Part shown: positions 1-10,600 of the stretch, piece after piece
Layout: every line of letters begins with the position of its first letter
How positions within the stretch are numbered: position 1 is the stretch's first letter
NCBI GenBank assembly: GCA_028751875.1
Contig: CM054154.1
Location: 56,908,572-56,972,571, forward strand
DNA: 64,000 bases
Reading direction: 5' to 3'
From: Rapana venosa
Taxonomy: Eukaryota; Mollusca; Gastropoda; Neogastropoda; Muricidae
Notes under the pieces: model-generated
Database searches by the model: none
Seen by the model: the letters and a program-made list of their open reading frames with translations, nothing else
What the model was told of the DNA's origin: nothing
Translations under genes and position numbers: made by a program

Positions 1-24
1 ATGATGATGATGATGATGATGATG
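1..24. repeat. (ATG)8 microsatellite
   Basis: Eight perfect ATG triplets open the window. Confidence 0.95.
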
Positions 25-69
25 TCTAGGAGGGTGATGACTGTGGTGGGGGTGGGGGTGGTGATACCA

Positions 70-515
70 GCATCATCCATCCACTCCCTTCAACGCATAC
101 AAAACCCTGCAGCTCGACTGGTCCTAAGAAAGAACAAAATCTGAACACACCATTCTTCTTCTGCAATGTCTTCACTGGCTTCCTGTCTCACAAAGACTGA
201 AGTACAAGATCAATACCTTCTGTTTCAAATGTCTCCACAAATCTGCACCCCCTTATCTCTGTAACTGTCTTCACCTGTACACTCCATCCCGTTCCCTTCG
301 TTCATCTGTAGATACTTTGTCCTTTCGAACACCCAGATTCAAACAAACCACTGTTGGCCGTCGCTCTTTCTCTGTTTCCGGTCCATCCACATGGAACTCC
401 TCCCTCTTCCACTTCGCCAAAAGCCTTCATTTCATTCTTTCAAATCATCCTCAAAACCACTTATTTTCTCACTGAAACTTCCCTCTTTATTTCCAATACT
501 TTCAACAAACACCCC
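70..515 (+). mobile_element. 3' end of a CR1/L2-like LINE reverse-transcriptase ORF (decayed)
   Basis: Read on the + strand with one or two stops, this stretch gives the C-terminal signature of CR1/L2-type LINE ORF2 proteins. It has a HWLPV-like box, then LKYKINTFCFK, then APPYLCNCL, then RSLRSSVDTL, and finally a VGRRSFSVSGPSTWNSSL box. The upstream RT domain is outside the window or lost. A related tail lies on the minus strand at 27815-28170. The clade is from general knowledge of these motifs; the copy is clearly non-functional. Confidence 0.65.
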
Positions 516-1004
516 CTACCCCCCCCCCCCCCCCCCCCCCCCCCGCATTCCCCTCCCAAGCTACCCCCCCCCCCCCCCCGCATTCCCCTCCCAAGCTACC
601 CCCCCCCCCCCCCTGCATTCCCCCCCCCCCCCGCATTCCCCTCCCCCCCCCTGCATTCCCTCCCAATGCTACCCCTCCCCCCCCCCCCGGCATTCCCCTC
701 CCAAGCTACCCCCCCCCCCCTGCATTCCCCCCCCCCCCGCATCCACCTCCCCCCCCTCATTCCCCTCCAAGCTACCCCTCCCCCCCCCCCCGCATCCCCT
801 CCCAAGCTACCCCCCCCCCCCCCTGCATTCCCCCCCCCCCCCCCCCCCCCCCCCGCATTCCCCTCCCCCCCCCTGCATTCCCCTCCCAAGCTACCCCTCC
901 CCCCCCCCCCGCATTCCCCTCCCAAGCTACCCCCCCCCCCCCCTGTATTCCCCTCCCAAGCTACCCCTCCCCCCCCCCCCCCCCCCCCGCATTCCCCTCC
1001 CAAG
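516..1004. repeat. C-rich minisatellite (CATTCCCCTCCCAAGCTA + poly-C)
   Basis: About a dozen irregular units alternate CATTCCCCTCCCAAGCTA or close variants with runs of 8-26 C. The complement is G-rich. The proline-rich reading frames across it are by-products of the repeat. Exact copy number is unreliable because the units differ mainly in homopolymer length. Confidence 0.9.
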
Positions 1005-1190
1005 CTGTGCACAAGATGTTCTGCGTGCGTTCGTGCAGGGGACCTCGGTTTATAGTCTCATCCGAAGGACTTTTGGGGAAGTGGAGTCTGCACTGATGTT
1101 AATTCCAGGGGAAAATCCCCTTGAACAGGATGCAAACCCGGGATCATCAAATTGTGAGTGCAATGTTCTAACCATTAGGTCGTGGAAGGA
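1005..1190 (-). repeat. SINE-1 copy, partial, minus orientation
   Basis: This matches the minus strand of the complete SINE-1 copy at 57394-57705. It contains the core complement (CCTCGGTTTATAGTCTCATCC), a decayed B-box complement and the A-box side (CAATGTTCTAACCATTAGG). It lacks the 3' half of the element. Confidence 0.8.
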
Positions 1191-1380
1191 GGGGATAGGT
1201 CAGGGAGGAGAAGGGGTAGGTTCTGGGGGGGTGAAGGTGAAAAGATAGGGGAGGAGAGGGGTAGGTTAGAGAGAAGGAGGGGATAGGTTGGTGGAGGGAG
1301 GTAGGTTAGGGGAGGAAGGGTAGGTATTGGGGGAGTTGAGGTGGAAGGGGGAAGGGGTAGAGTAGGGAGGGAAGGGCATG
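1187..1380. repeat. G-rich degenerate minisatellite
   Basis: Irregular repeats of GGAGGGGATAGGT and GGGGTAGGTT type words, with almost no C on the + strand. No coding signal. Confidence 0.7.
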
Positions 1381-1660
1381 GGTAGTTTAAGGAAAGGTTT
1401 ACATTTGTCATGGTCTATGATAAGTAGGCCGTATATATCTTTAAGTATCAAATTAAGTGGGAAACAGATGGTGAATATAGTGTGTCCCATGCCAGTATTG
1501 TAGAGGAGGATCCAAAGTATGTGTATGCCAAAAGGCACGGTGTCACTCTCATTTGCAGGTTTTGACCAATATCCTTGCATTAACGGCTGGACTAATAAGC
1601 AATGCAACTGCTTTTTTCATCAAGTCATCCATCTATTTAAAAATTTGTATTTATGCATAT
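1381..1660. other. No recognised feature (Rh intron)
   Basis: Moderately complex sequence just upstream of the GT tract. I see no Rh-like exon, RNA gene or known repeat here. Confidence 0.5.
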
Positions 1661-1663
1661 AAT

Positions 1664-1715
<52 letters not shown>

Positions 1716-1725
1716 TGCGCGCGCG

Positions 1726-1757
<32 letters not shown>

Positions 1758-1783
1758 TGCGTGCGTCGTGCGTGCGTGCGTGG

Positions 1784-1812
<29 letters not shown>
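1661..1812. repeat. (GT)n/(GTGC)n microsatellite ending at an Rh splice acceptor
   Basis: A compound GT, GTGC and GC tract that runs directly into the CAG acceptor of the first visible Rh exon. It occupies the position of the usual polypyrimidine tract. Confidence 0.95.
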
Positions 1813-1814
<2 letters not shown>

Positions 1815-1978
1815 GCACGGCATTTCTGTGGATCTACTGCCCAGTTTTAACGGTGGCGCTGCCAGTGGCGACGAGCAGCACCCGCGCTGTCATCAACACT
1901 TACCTCTCCTTGGCTGCCTGCGTCCTTGTGACCTTTGCCCTCTCTGGACTTTTGCAGAAGAAAGGTCGCTTTGACATG
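1815..1978 (+). CDS. Rh-type ammonium channel, first visible exon (two compensating indels)
   Basis: The acceptor is GTGTGTGTGCAG and the donor GTAAGG; the exon starts with two bases of a split Gly codon and ends in phase 0. It encodes the FLW helix and the INTYLSLAACVLVTFAL helix, then LQKKGRFDM, which in Rh proteins leads directly into [11 protein letters not shown]. As written, the frame between about 1840 and 1882 reads PVLTVALPVATSST. Shifting it by one base gives the family-conserved PSFNGGAASGDEQH. The simplest reading is one missing G in TGCCC (1838-1842) and one extra C in CACCC (1879-1883). Outside that stretch the match is continuous. Confidence 0.9.
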
Positions 1979-2194
1979 GTAAGGGCTGATGCCTGGGAGG
2001 GAAAGGGGGGGGGGGGAGCTATCCCTATAAATAGCACCTGGAAATTCTGTGCTAAGAATTCCTTCTTTTCTATCCCTCTCTTTGTTTCTGCCTTGCTCCT
2101 TTTCTTCCTGTCACCTCCTTCTTATCTGTTTTCTTTTGTCTTGGTCTATTCTCCTGCCTTTTGCCAGAAAGGTTTAAAAGATAACAATTTTCTC
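1979..2194. other. Start of Rh intron, no other feature
   Basis: Ordinary intronic sequence with a short poly-G run near 2006-2015. No motif recognised. Confidence 0.6.
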
Positions 2195-2320
2195 CTACGC
2201 CAAAGTTGGATGTGCTGGGCCTGACTTGTCAGGCGCTTAACGGCAGGGCAACGCATTATCGCTCCGGTGACAGACCACACTAGCTGTTGACTGAGCGGTC
2301 GATGAAGAAGACATGTTCTG
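2195..2320 (+). repeat. Dispersed repeat family 3 copy
   Basis: Contains the family words GTGCTGGGCCTGACTTGTCAGGCGC, split by variation in other copies, and CACACTAGCTGTTG...GAGCGGTC...GAAGAAG. Related copies are at 29430-29555 and 35850-35975 (+) and 38530-38610 (minus). It may be a short tail of a larger element ending in (GAA)n. Confidence 0.65.
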
Positions 2321-2384
2321 AGTCAGTAAACAGATTACATCATGTACCCTCCATGACCAGTGACGATAGGAATTATTATTTCAA

Positions 2385-2760
2385 TACATACTCTGTGGCC
2401 AGTAGCTGTCTGTCATAATACATATTCTGTGGCCAGTAGCTGTCTGTCATAATACATATTCTGTGACCGGTAGCTGTCTGTCATAATACATATTCTGTGG
2501 CCAGTAGCTGTCTGTCATAATACATATTCTGTGGCCAGTAGCTGTCTGTCATAATACATATTCTGTGGCCAATAGCTGTCATAATACATATTCTGTGGCC
2601 AATAGCTGTCATAATACATATTCTGTGGCCAGTAGCTGTCATAATACATATTCTGTGGCCAGTAGCTGTCATAATACATATTCTGTGGCCAGTAACTGTA
2701 CATCATAATACATATTCTGTGGCCAGTAGCTGTACATTATAATACATATTCTGTGGCGTA
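2385..2760. repeat. 30-34-bp minisatellite (CATATTCTGTGGCCAGTAGC)
   Basis: About 12 units of CATATTCTGTGGCCAGTAGC plus TGTC or TGTCTGTC and ATAATA. Differences are mainly the presence of the extra TGTC and single substitutions. Confidence 0.95.
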
Positions 2761-3140
2761 CTTATGCACTGTGCCAAAGTTCATGTTTTACACTCATTTA
2801 ACACTGATGTTATCCACTTATGCATTTATGCAATAGCTAGTGGCTATTTTCTTATACATAGTAAATTTTGTGGCTAATGATTTTATTATATATTCTATGG
2901 TTTATAACGAGTTGTTCTGTTATTTGTTTTGCATTAAGAATTTCAGTAACATAAGACATTTTCTAGGGCTTATATCATATATCATAATCCATATTCTGTG
3001 GCCTTTTACAATGCATCATGATTCACATTCTATATTTATTGTATGTCACAATCCATGTTCTGTGGCCAGTGATTACATATCATAATCCATGTTCTGTGGC
3101 CTGTAATTACATATAATAATCCACGTTCTGTGGTCTGTAG
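2761..3140. repeat. Diverged continuation of the TTCTGTGGCC satellite
   Basis: Degenerate units built on ATCATAATCCATGTTCTGTGGCC. This is an older version of the array to its left, and it resumes at 3870 beyond a LINE insertion. Confidence 0.75.
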
Positions 3141-3152
3141 TTACATTATCAT

Positions 3153-3857
3153 TTCTTCTTCGTCCATCGGGATTGATGATGACCATCTATTCATCCTGGG
3201 ATTGCGAGGGTCCATTTCTGTGGGTGCGAAGATGACTTATTTGGCCAATCCGTGCTTGAAAAGTTCTTGAGCAGTATGGACAGGGTATAGTAGCTGCTTT
3301 TGGAGACTTGGAGGCTCTATCTTTCCTGTCTTGCCTGCGTTGCTCAGCTGTCGCAATTCTGTTTGCTTCGTGGGCCTTGGCACCACTGCGTACAGCTGCT
3401 CGCCACTGTGGCCTCTCCATTGCTGCCTGCTCCCATGAGTTTATCTCAATGTTGAAGGCTTTCAGTGAGGCTTTCAGAGTGTCCTTGAAGCGTTTCTTCT
3501 GGCCTCCCTGGGAGCACTTTCCATGCTGAAGTTCGCCAAACAGAAGTTTCTTGGGGAGCCGATGGTCTGGCATGTGAACTACATGGCCTGCCCAGCGAAG
3601 CTGGGTCTGCATCAAGATGATGTGGATGCTGGGAAGGTTTGCTCTAGTGAGCACCTCAGTGTCTGGGATCTTGTCCTGCCACTTGATGCCAAACAGTTTT
3701 CTCAAACAGGTGGTGTGGAAGTGGTTCAGCTTTTTAGCATGGCGTTGGTAGACTGTCCATGACTCTGAGCCATAGAGCAGGGTGGTGAGCACTACTGCTT
3801 TGTAGACCTTGATCTTGGTTTCTGTTGAGATGCCTCTCCTGTCCCACACATTCTTTC
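3153..3857 (-). mobile_element. 5'-truncated LINE (family B) inserted in the satellite, with 12-bp TSD
   Basis: The minus strand has an open frame from the segment KNVWDRRGISTETKIKVYKA to a stop at 3187. Conserved C-terminal LINE ORF2 features are LLYGSESW, LRKLFGIKWQDKIPD, LRWAGHVVHMPD and a final C2H2 finger (CPYC...HLRTH). It is nearly identical to the end of the LINE at 45232-48346. TTACATTATCAT flanks it at 3141-3152 and 3858-3869, as expected of a target-site duplication from target-primed reverse transcription. The 3' end is the GACGAAGAAG tail at 3153. It lacks RT and endonuclease domains, so it is dead. Confidence 0.92.
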
Positions 3858-3869
3858 TTACATTATCAT

Positions 3870-4324
3870 AGTTCATATTCTGAGGCCCATAACTACATAT
3901 CATAATCTATGTGCTGTGGCCCATCACTATATATCATAATCCATGTTCTGTGGCCCATTACCACACAATCCATGTTCTTTAGCCCATCACCACATACTGC
4001 AATTCATGTTCTGTGACCTGTGGTTACATTTCGTAATCCTTGTTCTGTGACCTGCGGTTTTATATTATAATCCATGCTCTGTGACCCATCACTATCAGAA
4101 TCCATGTTCTGTGGCCCTTCACTACATGATACCATCATAATTCATGTATGGTGATATGATAATGCATGTTATGTGACCCAGGAGCATGATATGATTATGC
4201 ATGTGGTGTTTCCCAGGAGCATGATCATGATAGTGCACGCTGTATGGCCCATTATGGTGATGTGATGATGCATGTTGTATGACCAAGTATCATGATATTA
4301 TTATGCATGTGGTGTGACCCAGTA
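3870..4324. repeat. Diverged TTCTGTGGCC satellite, right part
   Basis: Degenerate units (CATGTTCTGTGGCCCATCACTAC, then TATGATNATGCATGTNGTGT-like units) grade into the next array. Unit boundaries become hard to place after about 4140. Confidence 0.7.
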
Positions 4325-6726
4325 GCATGATGTGACAGTGGCTGTGGTGTGGCCTGTATGCTGCTAACATTGACAGTGGCTGTGGTGTGGCCTGTATGCT
4401 GCTAACATTGACAGTGGCTGTGGTGTGGGCCTGTATGCTGCTAACATTGACAGTGGCTGTGGTGTGGCCTGTATGCTGCTAACATTGACAGTGGCTGTGG
4501 TGTGGGCCTGTATGCTGCTAACATTGACAGTGGCTGTGGTGTGGGCCTGTATGCTGCTAACATTGACAGTGGCTGTGGTGTGGGCCTGTATGCTGCTAAC
4601 AGACATTGACAGTGGCTGTGGTGTGGGCCTGTATGCTGCTAACAGACATTGACAGTGGCTGTGGTGTGGGCCTGTATGCTGCTAACAGACATTGACAGTG
4701 GCTGTGGTGTGGGCCTGTATGCTGCTAACAGACATTGACAGTGGCTGTGGTGTGGCCTGTATGCTGCTAACAGACATTGACAGTGGCTGTGGTGTGGGCC
4801 TGTATGCTGCTAACATTGACAGTGGCTGTGGTGTGGGCCTGTATGCTGCTAACATTGACAGTGGCTGTGGTGTGGCCTGTATGCTGCTAACATTGACAGT
4901 GGCTGTGGTGTGGCCTGTATGCTGCTAACATTGACAGTGGCTGTGGTGTGGCCTGTATGCTGCTAACATTGACAGTGGCTGTGGTGTAGGCCTGTATGCT
5001 GCTAACAGACATTGACAGTGGCTGTGGTGTGGGCCTGTATGCTGCTAACATTGACAGTGGCTGTGGTGTGGCCTGTATACTGCTAACAGACATTGACAGT
5101 GGCTGTAGTGTGGCCTGTATGCTGCTAACAGACATTGACAGTGGCTGTGGTGTGGGCCTGTATGCTGCTAACATTGACAGTGGCTGTGGTGTGGCCTGTA
5201 TGCTGCTAACATTGACAGTGGCTGTGGTGTGGGCCTGTATGCTGCTAACATTGACAGTGGCTGTGGTGTGGCCTGTATGCTGCTAACAGACACTGACAGT
5301 GGCTGTGGTGTGGCCTGTATGCTGCTAACATTGACAGTGGCTGTGGTGTGGCCTGTATGCTGCTAACATTGACAGTGGCTGTGGTGTGGCCTGTATGCTG
5401 CTAACATTGACAGTGGCTGTGGTGTGGCCTGTATGCTGCTAACATTGACAGTGGCTGTGGTGTGGACCTGTATGCTGCTAACATTGACAGTGGCTGTGGT
5501 GTGGCCTGTATGCTGCTAACATTGACAGTGGCTGTGGTGTGGCCTGTATGCTGCTAACATTGACAGTGGCTGTGGTGTGGCCTGTATGCTGCTAAAAGAC
5601 ATTGACAGTGGCTGTGGTGTGGCCTGTATGCTGCTAACATTGACAGTGGCTGTGGTGTGGCCTGTATGCTGCTAACATTGACAGTGGCTGTGGTGTGGCC
5701 TGTATGCTGCTAACAGACATTGACAGTGGCTGTGGTGTGGCCTGTATGCTGCTAACATTGACAGTGGCTGTGGTGTGGCCTGTATGCTGCTAACATTGAC
5801 AGTGGCTGTGGTGTGGCCTGTATGCTGCTAACATTGACAGTGGCTGTGGTGTGGCCTGTATGCTGCTAACATTGACAGTGGCTGTGGTGTGGGTCTGTAT
5901 GCTGCTAACATTGACAGTGGCTGTGGTGTGGCCTGTATGCTGCTAACATTGACAGTGGCTGTGGTGTGGACCTGTATGCTGCTAACATTGACAGTGGCTG
6001 TGGTGTGGCCTGTATGCTGCTAACATTGACAGTGGCTGTGGTGTGGGCCTGTATGCTGCTAACATTGACAGTGGCTGTGGTGTGGGCCTGTATGCTGCTA
6101 ACACTGACAGTGGCTGTGGTGTGGCCTGTATGCTGCTAACATTGACAGTGGCTGTGGTGTGGGCCTGTATGCTGCTAACATTGACAGTGGCTGTGGTGTG
6201 GGCCTGTATGCTGCTAACAGACATTGACAGTGGCTGTGGTGTGGCCTGTATGCTGCTAACATTGACAGTGGCTGTGGTGTGGGCCTGTATGCTGCTAACA
6301 GACATTGACAGTGGCTGTGGTGTGGCCTGTATAACAGACATTGACAGTGGCTGTGGTGTGGGCCTGTATGCTGCTAACAGACATTGACAGTGGCTGTGGT
6401 GTGGGCCTGTATGCTGCTAACATTGACAGTGGCTGTGGTGTGGCCTGTATGCTGCTAACATTGACAGTGGCTGTGGTGTGGACCTGTATGCTGCTAACAT
6501 TGACAGTGGCTGTGGTGTGGACCTGTATGCTGCTAACATTGACAGTGGCTGTGGTGTGGCCTGTATGCTGCTAACTGACACTGACAGTGGCTGTGGTGTG
6601 GGCCTGTATGCTGCTAACAGACATTGACAGTGGCTGTGGTGTGGCCTGTATGCTGCTAACATTGACAGTGGCTGTGGTGTGGCCTGTATGCTGCTAACAG
6701 ACATTGACAGTGGCTGTGGTGTTGGC
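4325..6726. repeat. 38-bp minisatellite, about 60 copies, abutting an Rh splice acceptor
   Basis: The unit is TGACAGTGGCTGTGGTGTGG joined to CCTGTATGCTGCTAACAT. Variants carry an extra G (GGGCC) or an AGAC insertion (AACAGACAT). Units are nearly identical throughout 2.4 kb. Every unit carries CTAAC, a good branch-point match, and the last unit passes directly into the acceptor of the exon at 6729. Confidence 0.97.
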
Positions 6727-6728
6727 AG

Positions 6729-6866
6729 GTGCACATACAGAACGCCACGCTGGCAGGAGGGGTGGCTGTGGGCACCACTGCAGACATGCCTCTGGAGCCC
6801 TGGGGCGCCATTCTGCTGGGTGTGCTGGCCGCTGTCATTTCCACTCTGGGCTTCAAGTTTCTGACC
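6729..6866 (+). CDS. Rh-type ammonium channel, exon with [15 protein letters not shown]
   Basis: The acceptor is GTGTTGGCAG and the donor GTGAGC; the exon is 46 whole codons, phase 0 to 0. It opens with [16 protein letters not shown], the most conserved Rh signature, which follows KKGRFDM of the preceding exon exactly as in animal Rh glycoproteins. A membrane helix ([18 protein letters not shown]) and FKFLT follow. The next exon continues as PWMARKM, collinear with the LTPFLESRL region of vertebrate RhCG. No indels are seen. Confidence 0.96.
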
Positions 6867-6897
6867 GTGAGCAAGTCCTTCTTTACAGCACCTTCAT

Positions 6898-7036
<139 letters not shown>

Positions 7037-7260
7037 GTTTAGGGTTGTCCATATTGTCTGGCCTTTTTCTTGAGTTCTGTTCTTTTAGTAAATAGAAGTA
7101 TAATGTAAATTTGTGCTTTTAAGTTTTTCATTTTTGTTATTGGTAATTTTATTGCATGCGCATAATTATCGTCATCTGTAATAACATGGCTTTGATGTGA
7201 ATGTGTGTGTTGATCCAACATGACAGGTGGGATACAGGTGTGTGTGTGTATGAGTTGAAC
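7037..7260. other. Unique intronic sequence
   Basis: A short complex stretch between two simple arrays, with no motif recognised. Confidence 0.6.
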
Positions 7261-7616
7261 TTCTTTGCATTCTTCTTCTTCTTTGTATTCTTCTTCTTCT
7301 TCTTTGCATTCTTCTTCTTTGCATTTTTCTTTGCATTCTTTATCTTCGTATTTGCATTCTTCTTTTCATTTTTCTGTGCATTCTTCTTTTTCTGTGCACT
7401 TTTTTTCTTCTTCTGTGCATTCGTCTCCTTCGTCTGTAAATTCTTCTTCTTCTTTGCATTTATTTACATTCTTTGCATTCTTCTTCTTCTTCTTTCCATT
7501 CTTCTTCTTTGCGTTCTTCTTCTTTGCATTCTTCTTCTTTGCATTAGTTTCCTTCTTTGAATTCTATTCTTCTTCTTTGCATTCTTCTTCTTCTTTTAAT
7601 TCTTCTAATTCTTCTT
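7261..7616. repeat. (TTC)n/TTCTTCTTTGCA minisatellite
   Basis: TTC-rich array with an embedded TTTGCATTCTTCTTC unit, nearly pure pyrimidine on the + strand except the GCA steps. Confidence 0.93.
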
Positions 7617-10600
7617 CTGCTGCTGCTGCTGCTGCTGCTGTTTCTCTTCCTTCTTCTTCTTCCTCTGCTTTTTTGCTGTTACGGTTACCCTGTTGCTTCA
7701 CCTGTTGTTGCTGCTGCTCTGTTGTTGCTGCTCTGTTGTTGCTGCTCTGTTGTTGCTGCTCTGTTGTTGCTGCTCTGTTGTTGCTTCACCTGTTGTTGTT
7801 GCTGCTCTGTTGTTGCTGTTGCTCTGTTGCTGCTGCTCTGTTGCTGCTCTGTTGTTGCTGCTCTGTTGCTCTGTTGTTGCTGCTCTGTTGTTGCTGCTGC
7901 TCTGTTGCTCTGTTGCTGCTCTGTTGTTGCTGCTCTGTTGCTGCTCTGTTGCTGCTGCTCTGTTGTTGCTGCTCTGTTGCTGCTGCTCTGTTGTTGCTGC
8001 TCTGTTGCTGCTGCTCTGTTGTTGCTCTGTTGCTGCTCTGTTGTTGCTGCTCTGTTGTTGCTGCTCTGTTGCTGCTGCTCTGTTGTTGCTGCTCTGTTGC
8101 TGCTGCTCTGTTGCTGCTGCTCTGTTGTTGCTGCTCTGTTGCTGCTGCTCTGTTGTTGCTGCTCTGTTGCTGCTGCTCTGTTGCTGCTGCTCTGTTGTTG
8201 CTGCTCTGTTGTTGCTGCTGCTCTGTTGTTGCTGCTCTGTTGTTGCTCTGTTGCTGCTGCTCTGTTGTTGCTGCTCTGTTGCTGCTGCTCTGCTGCTCTG
8301 TTGTTGCTGCTCTGTTGTTGCTGCTCTGTTGTTGCTGCTCTGTTGTTGCTGCTCTGTTGCTGCTCTGTTGCTGCTGCTCTGTTGCTGCTGCTCTGTTGTT
8401 GCTGCTCTGTTGTTGCTGCTCTGTTGCTGCTCTGTTGTTGCTGCTCTGTTGTTGCTGCTCTGTTGCTGCTGCTCTGTTGTTGCTGCTCTGTTGTTGCTGC
8501 TCTGTTGTTGCTGCTCTGTTGTTGCTGCTCTGTTGTTGCTCTGTTGTTGCTGCTCTGTTGTTGCTGCTGCTCTGTTGCTGCTGCTCTGTTGCTGCTGCTC
8601 TGTTGCTCTGTTGTTGCTGCTCTGTTGCTGCTCTGTTGCTGCTGCTCTGTTGTTGCTGCTCTGTTGTTGCTGCTCTGTTGCTGCTGCTGCTCTGTTGTTG
8701 CTGCTCTGTTGTTGCTGCTCTGTTGTTGCTGCTCTGTTGCTGCTCTGTTGCTGCTGCTGCTCTGTTGTTGCTCTGTTGCTGCTGCTCTGTTGCTGCTCTG
8801 TTGCTGCTGCTCTGTTGCTGCTGCTCTGTTGTTGCTGCTCTGTTGTTGCTGCTCTGTTGCTGCTCTGTTGCTGCTGCTCTGTTGCTGCTGCTCTGTTGTT
8901 GCTGCTCTGTTGTTGCTGCTCTGTTGCTGCTCTGTTGTTGCTGCTCTGTTTGTTGTCTGTCTCTTGTTGTTGCTGCTCTGTTGTTGCTGCTCTGTTGTTG
9001 CTGCTCTGTTGTTTGCTGCTTGTTGCTTGTCTTTGTTGCTGCTCTGTGTTGCTGCTGCTCTGTTTGCTGCCTCTGTTTTGTTGCTGCTGTTGTTGCTGCT
9101 TGTTTTGCTGCTTGTTGCTGCTGCTCTGTTGCTGCTGCTCTGTTGTTGCTGCTCTGTTTGCTGGCTTTTGTTGTTGCTGCTCTGTTGCTGCTCTCTGTTG
9201 CTGCTGCTCTGTTGTTGCTGCTCTGTTGCTGCTGCTCTGTTGTTGCTGCTCTGTTGTTGCTGCTCTGTTGCTGCTGCTCTGTTGTTGCTGCTCTGTTGTG
9301 CTTGTTGCTGCTCTGTTGTTGCTGCTCTGTTGTTGCTGCTCTGTTGTTGCTGCTCTGTTTGCTGCTGCTCTGTTGTTGCTCTGTGCTCTGTGCTGCTGCT
9401 TTTGTTGCTGCTGTTGTTGCTGCTGTTCTGTTGTTTGCTGCTCTGTTGTTGCTCTCTGTTGTGGCTCGTTGTTGCTGCTGCTGCTGCTGTTGTTGCTGCC
9501 TGTTGTTGCTGCTCTGTTGCTGTCTGCTCTTTGTTGCTGCTCTGTTGCTGCTCTGTTGTTGCTGCTCTGTTGTTGTTGTTGCCTGGCTTGCTGCTCTGTG
9601 TTGCTGCTCTGTTGTGCTGCTCTGTTGCTGCTGCTCTGTTGTTTGCTGCTCTGGTTGTCTGCTGCTCTGTTGTGCTGCTCTGTTGTGCTGCTCTGTTTGC
9701 TGCTCTGGTCTGTTTGCTGCTCTGTGTTGCTGCTCTGTGCTGCTTGCTGTTGCTGCTGCTCTGTTGTTGCTCTGTTGCTGCTGCTGTTGTTGCTTGCTGC
9801 TCTGTTGTTGCTAGCTCTGTTGTTGCTGCTCTGTTGTTGCTGCTCTGTGTGCCTGTTGCTTGCTTCTGTTGTTGCTGCTCGTTGGCTGCTGTTGTTGCTG
9901 CTCTGTTGCTGCTCTGTTGCTGCTGCTCTGTTGTTGCTGCTCTGTTGCTGCTTGGCTGCTCTTGTTGTTGCTGCTCTGTTGCTGCTGCTCTGTTGCTGCT
10001 GCTCTGTTGTTGCTGCTCTGTTGCTGCTGCTCTGTTGTTGCTGCTCTGTTGCTGCTTGCTGTTGCTGCTGCTCTGTTGTTGCTGCTCTGTTTTGCTGCTC
10101 TGCTCTGTTGTTGCTGCTCTGTTGTTGCTGCTCTGTTGCTGCTGCCTGTGTTGCTGCTCTGTTGTTGCTTGTTGTGCTGCTCTGTTGTTGCTGCTCGTGT
10201 TTGTTGCCTGTTCTGCTCTGTTGTTGCTGCTCTTTGCTGCTCTCTGTTGCTGCTGCTCTGTTGTGCTGCTCTGTTGCTTGCTCTGTTTTGGCGTGTTGCT
10301 GTCTGTTCTGCTCTGTTGTGTGCTCTGTTGCTGCTGCTCTGTGTTGCTGCTCTGTTGCTGCTCTGTTGTTGCTGCTGCTCTGTTGTGCTGCTCTGTGCTG
10401 TCTGTTGTCTGCTCTGTTGTTGCTGCTCTGTTGTGCTGCTTGTTTGCTGCTCTGTTTTGCTGCTCTGTTGTTGCTCTGTTGTGCTGCTGCTCTGTTGTTG
10501 CTGCTCTGTTGCTGCTCTGTTGCTGCTGCTCTGTTGTTGCTGCTCTGTTGTTGCTGCTCTGTTGCTGCTCTGTTGTTGCTGCTCTGTTGTTGCTGCTGCT

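Noticed and set aside
354..1248. Pro-rich frames resembling extensin-like proteins
   Set aside because: They are translations of the poly(C) minisatellite; frames depend on homopolymer length.
1266..1607. 113-codon minus-strand frame just upstream of the Rh exon
   Set aside because: Half is antisense of a G-rich repeat. The remainder has no family features or splice support.
4325..6726. CRISPR-like array of 38-bp repeats
   Set aside because: Units are contiguous with no unique spacers, and the context is a eukaryotic intron.
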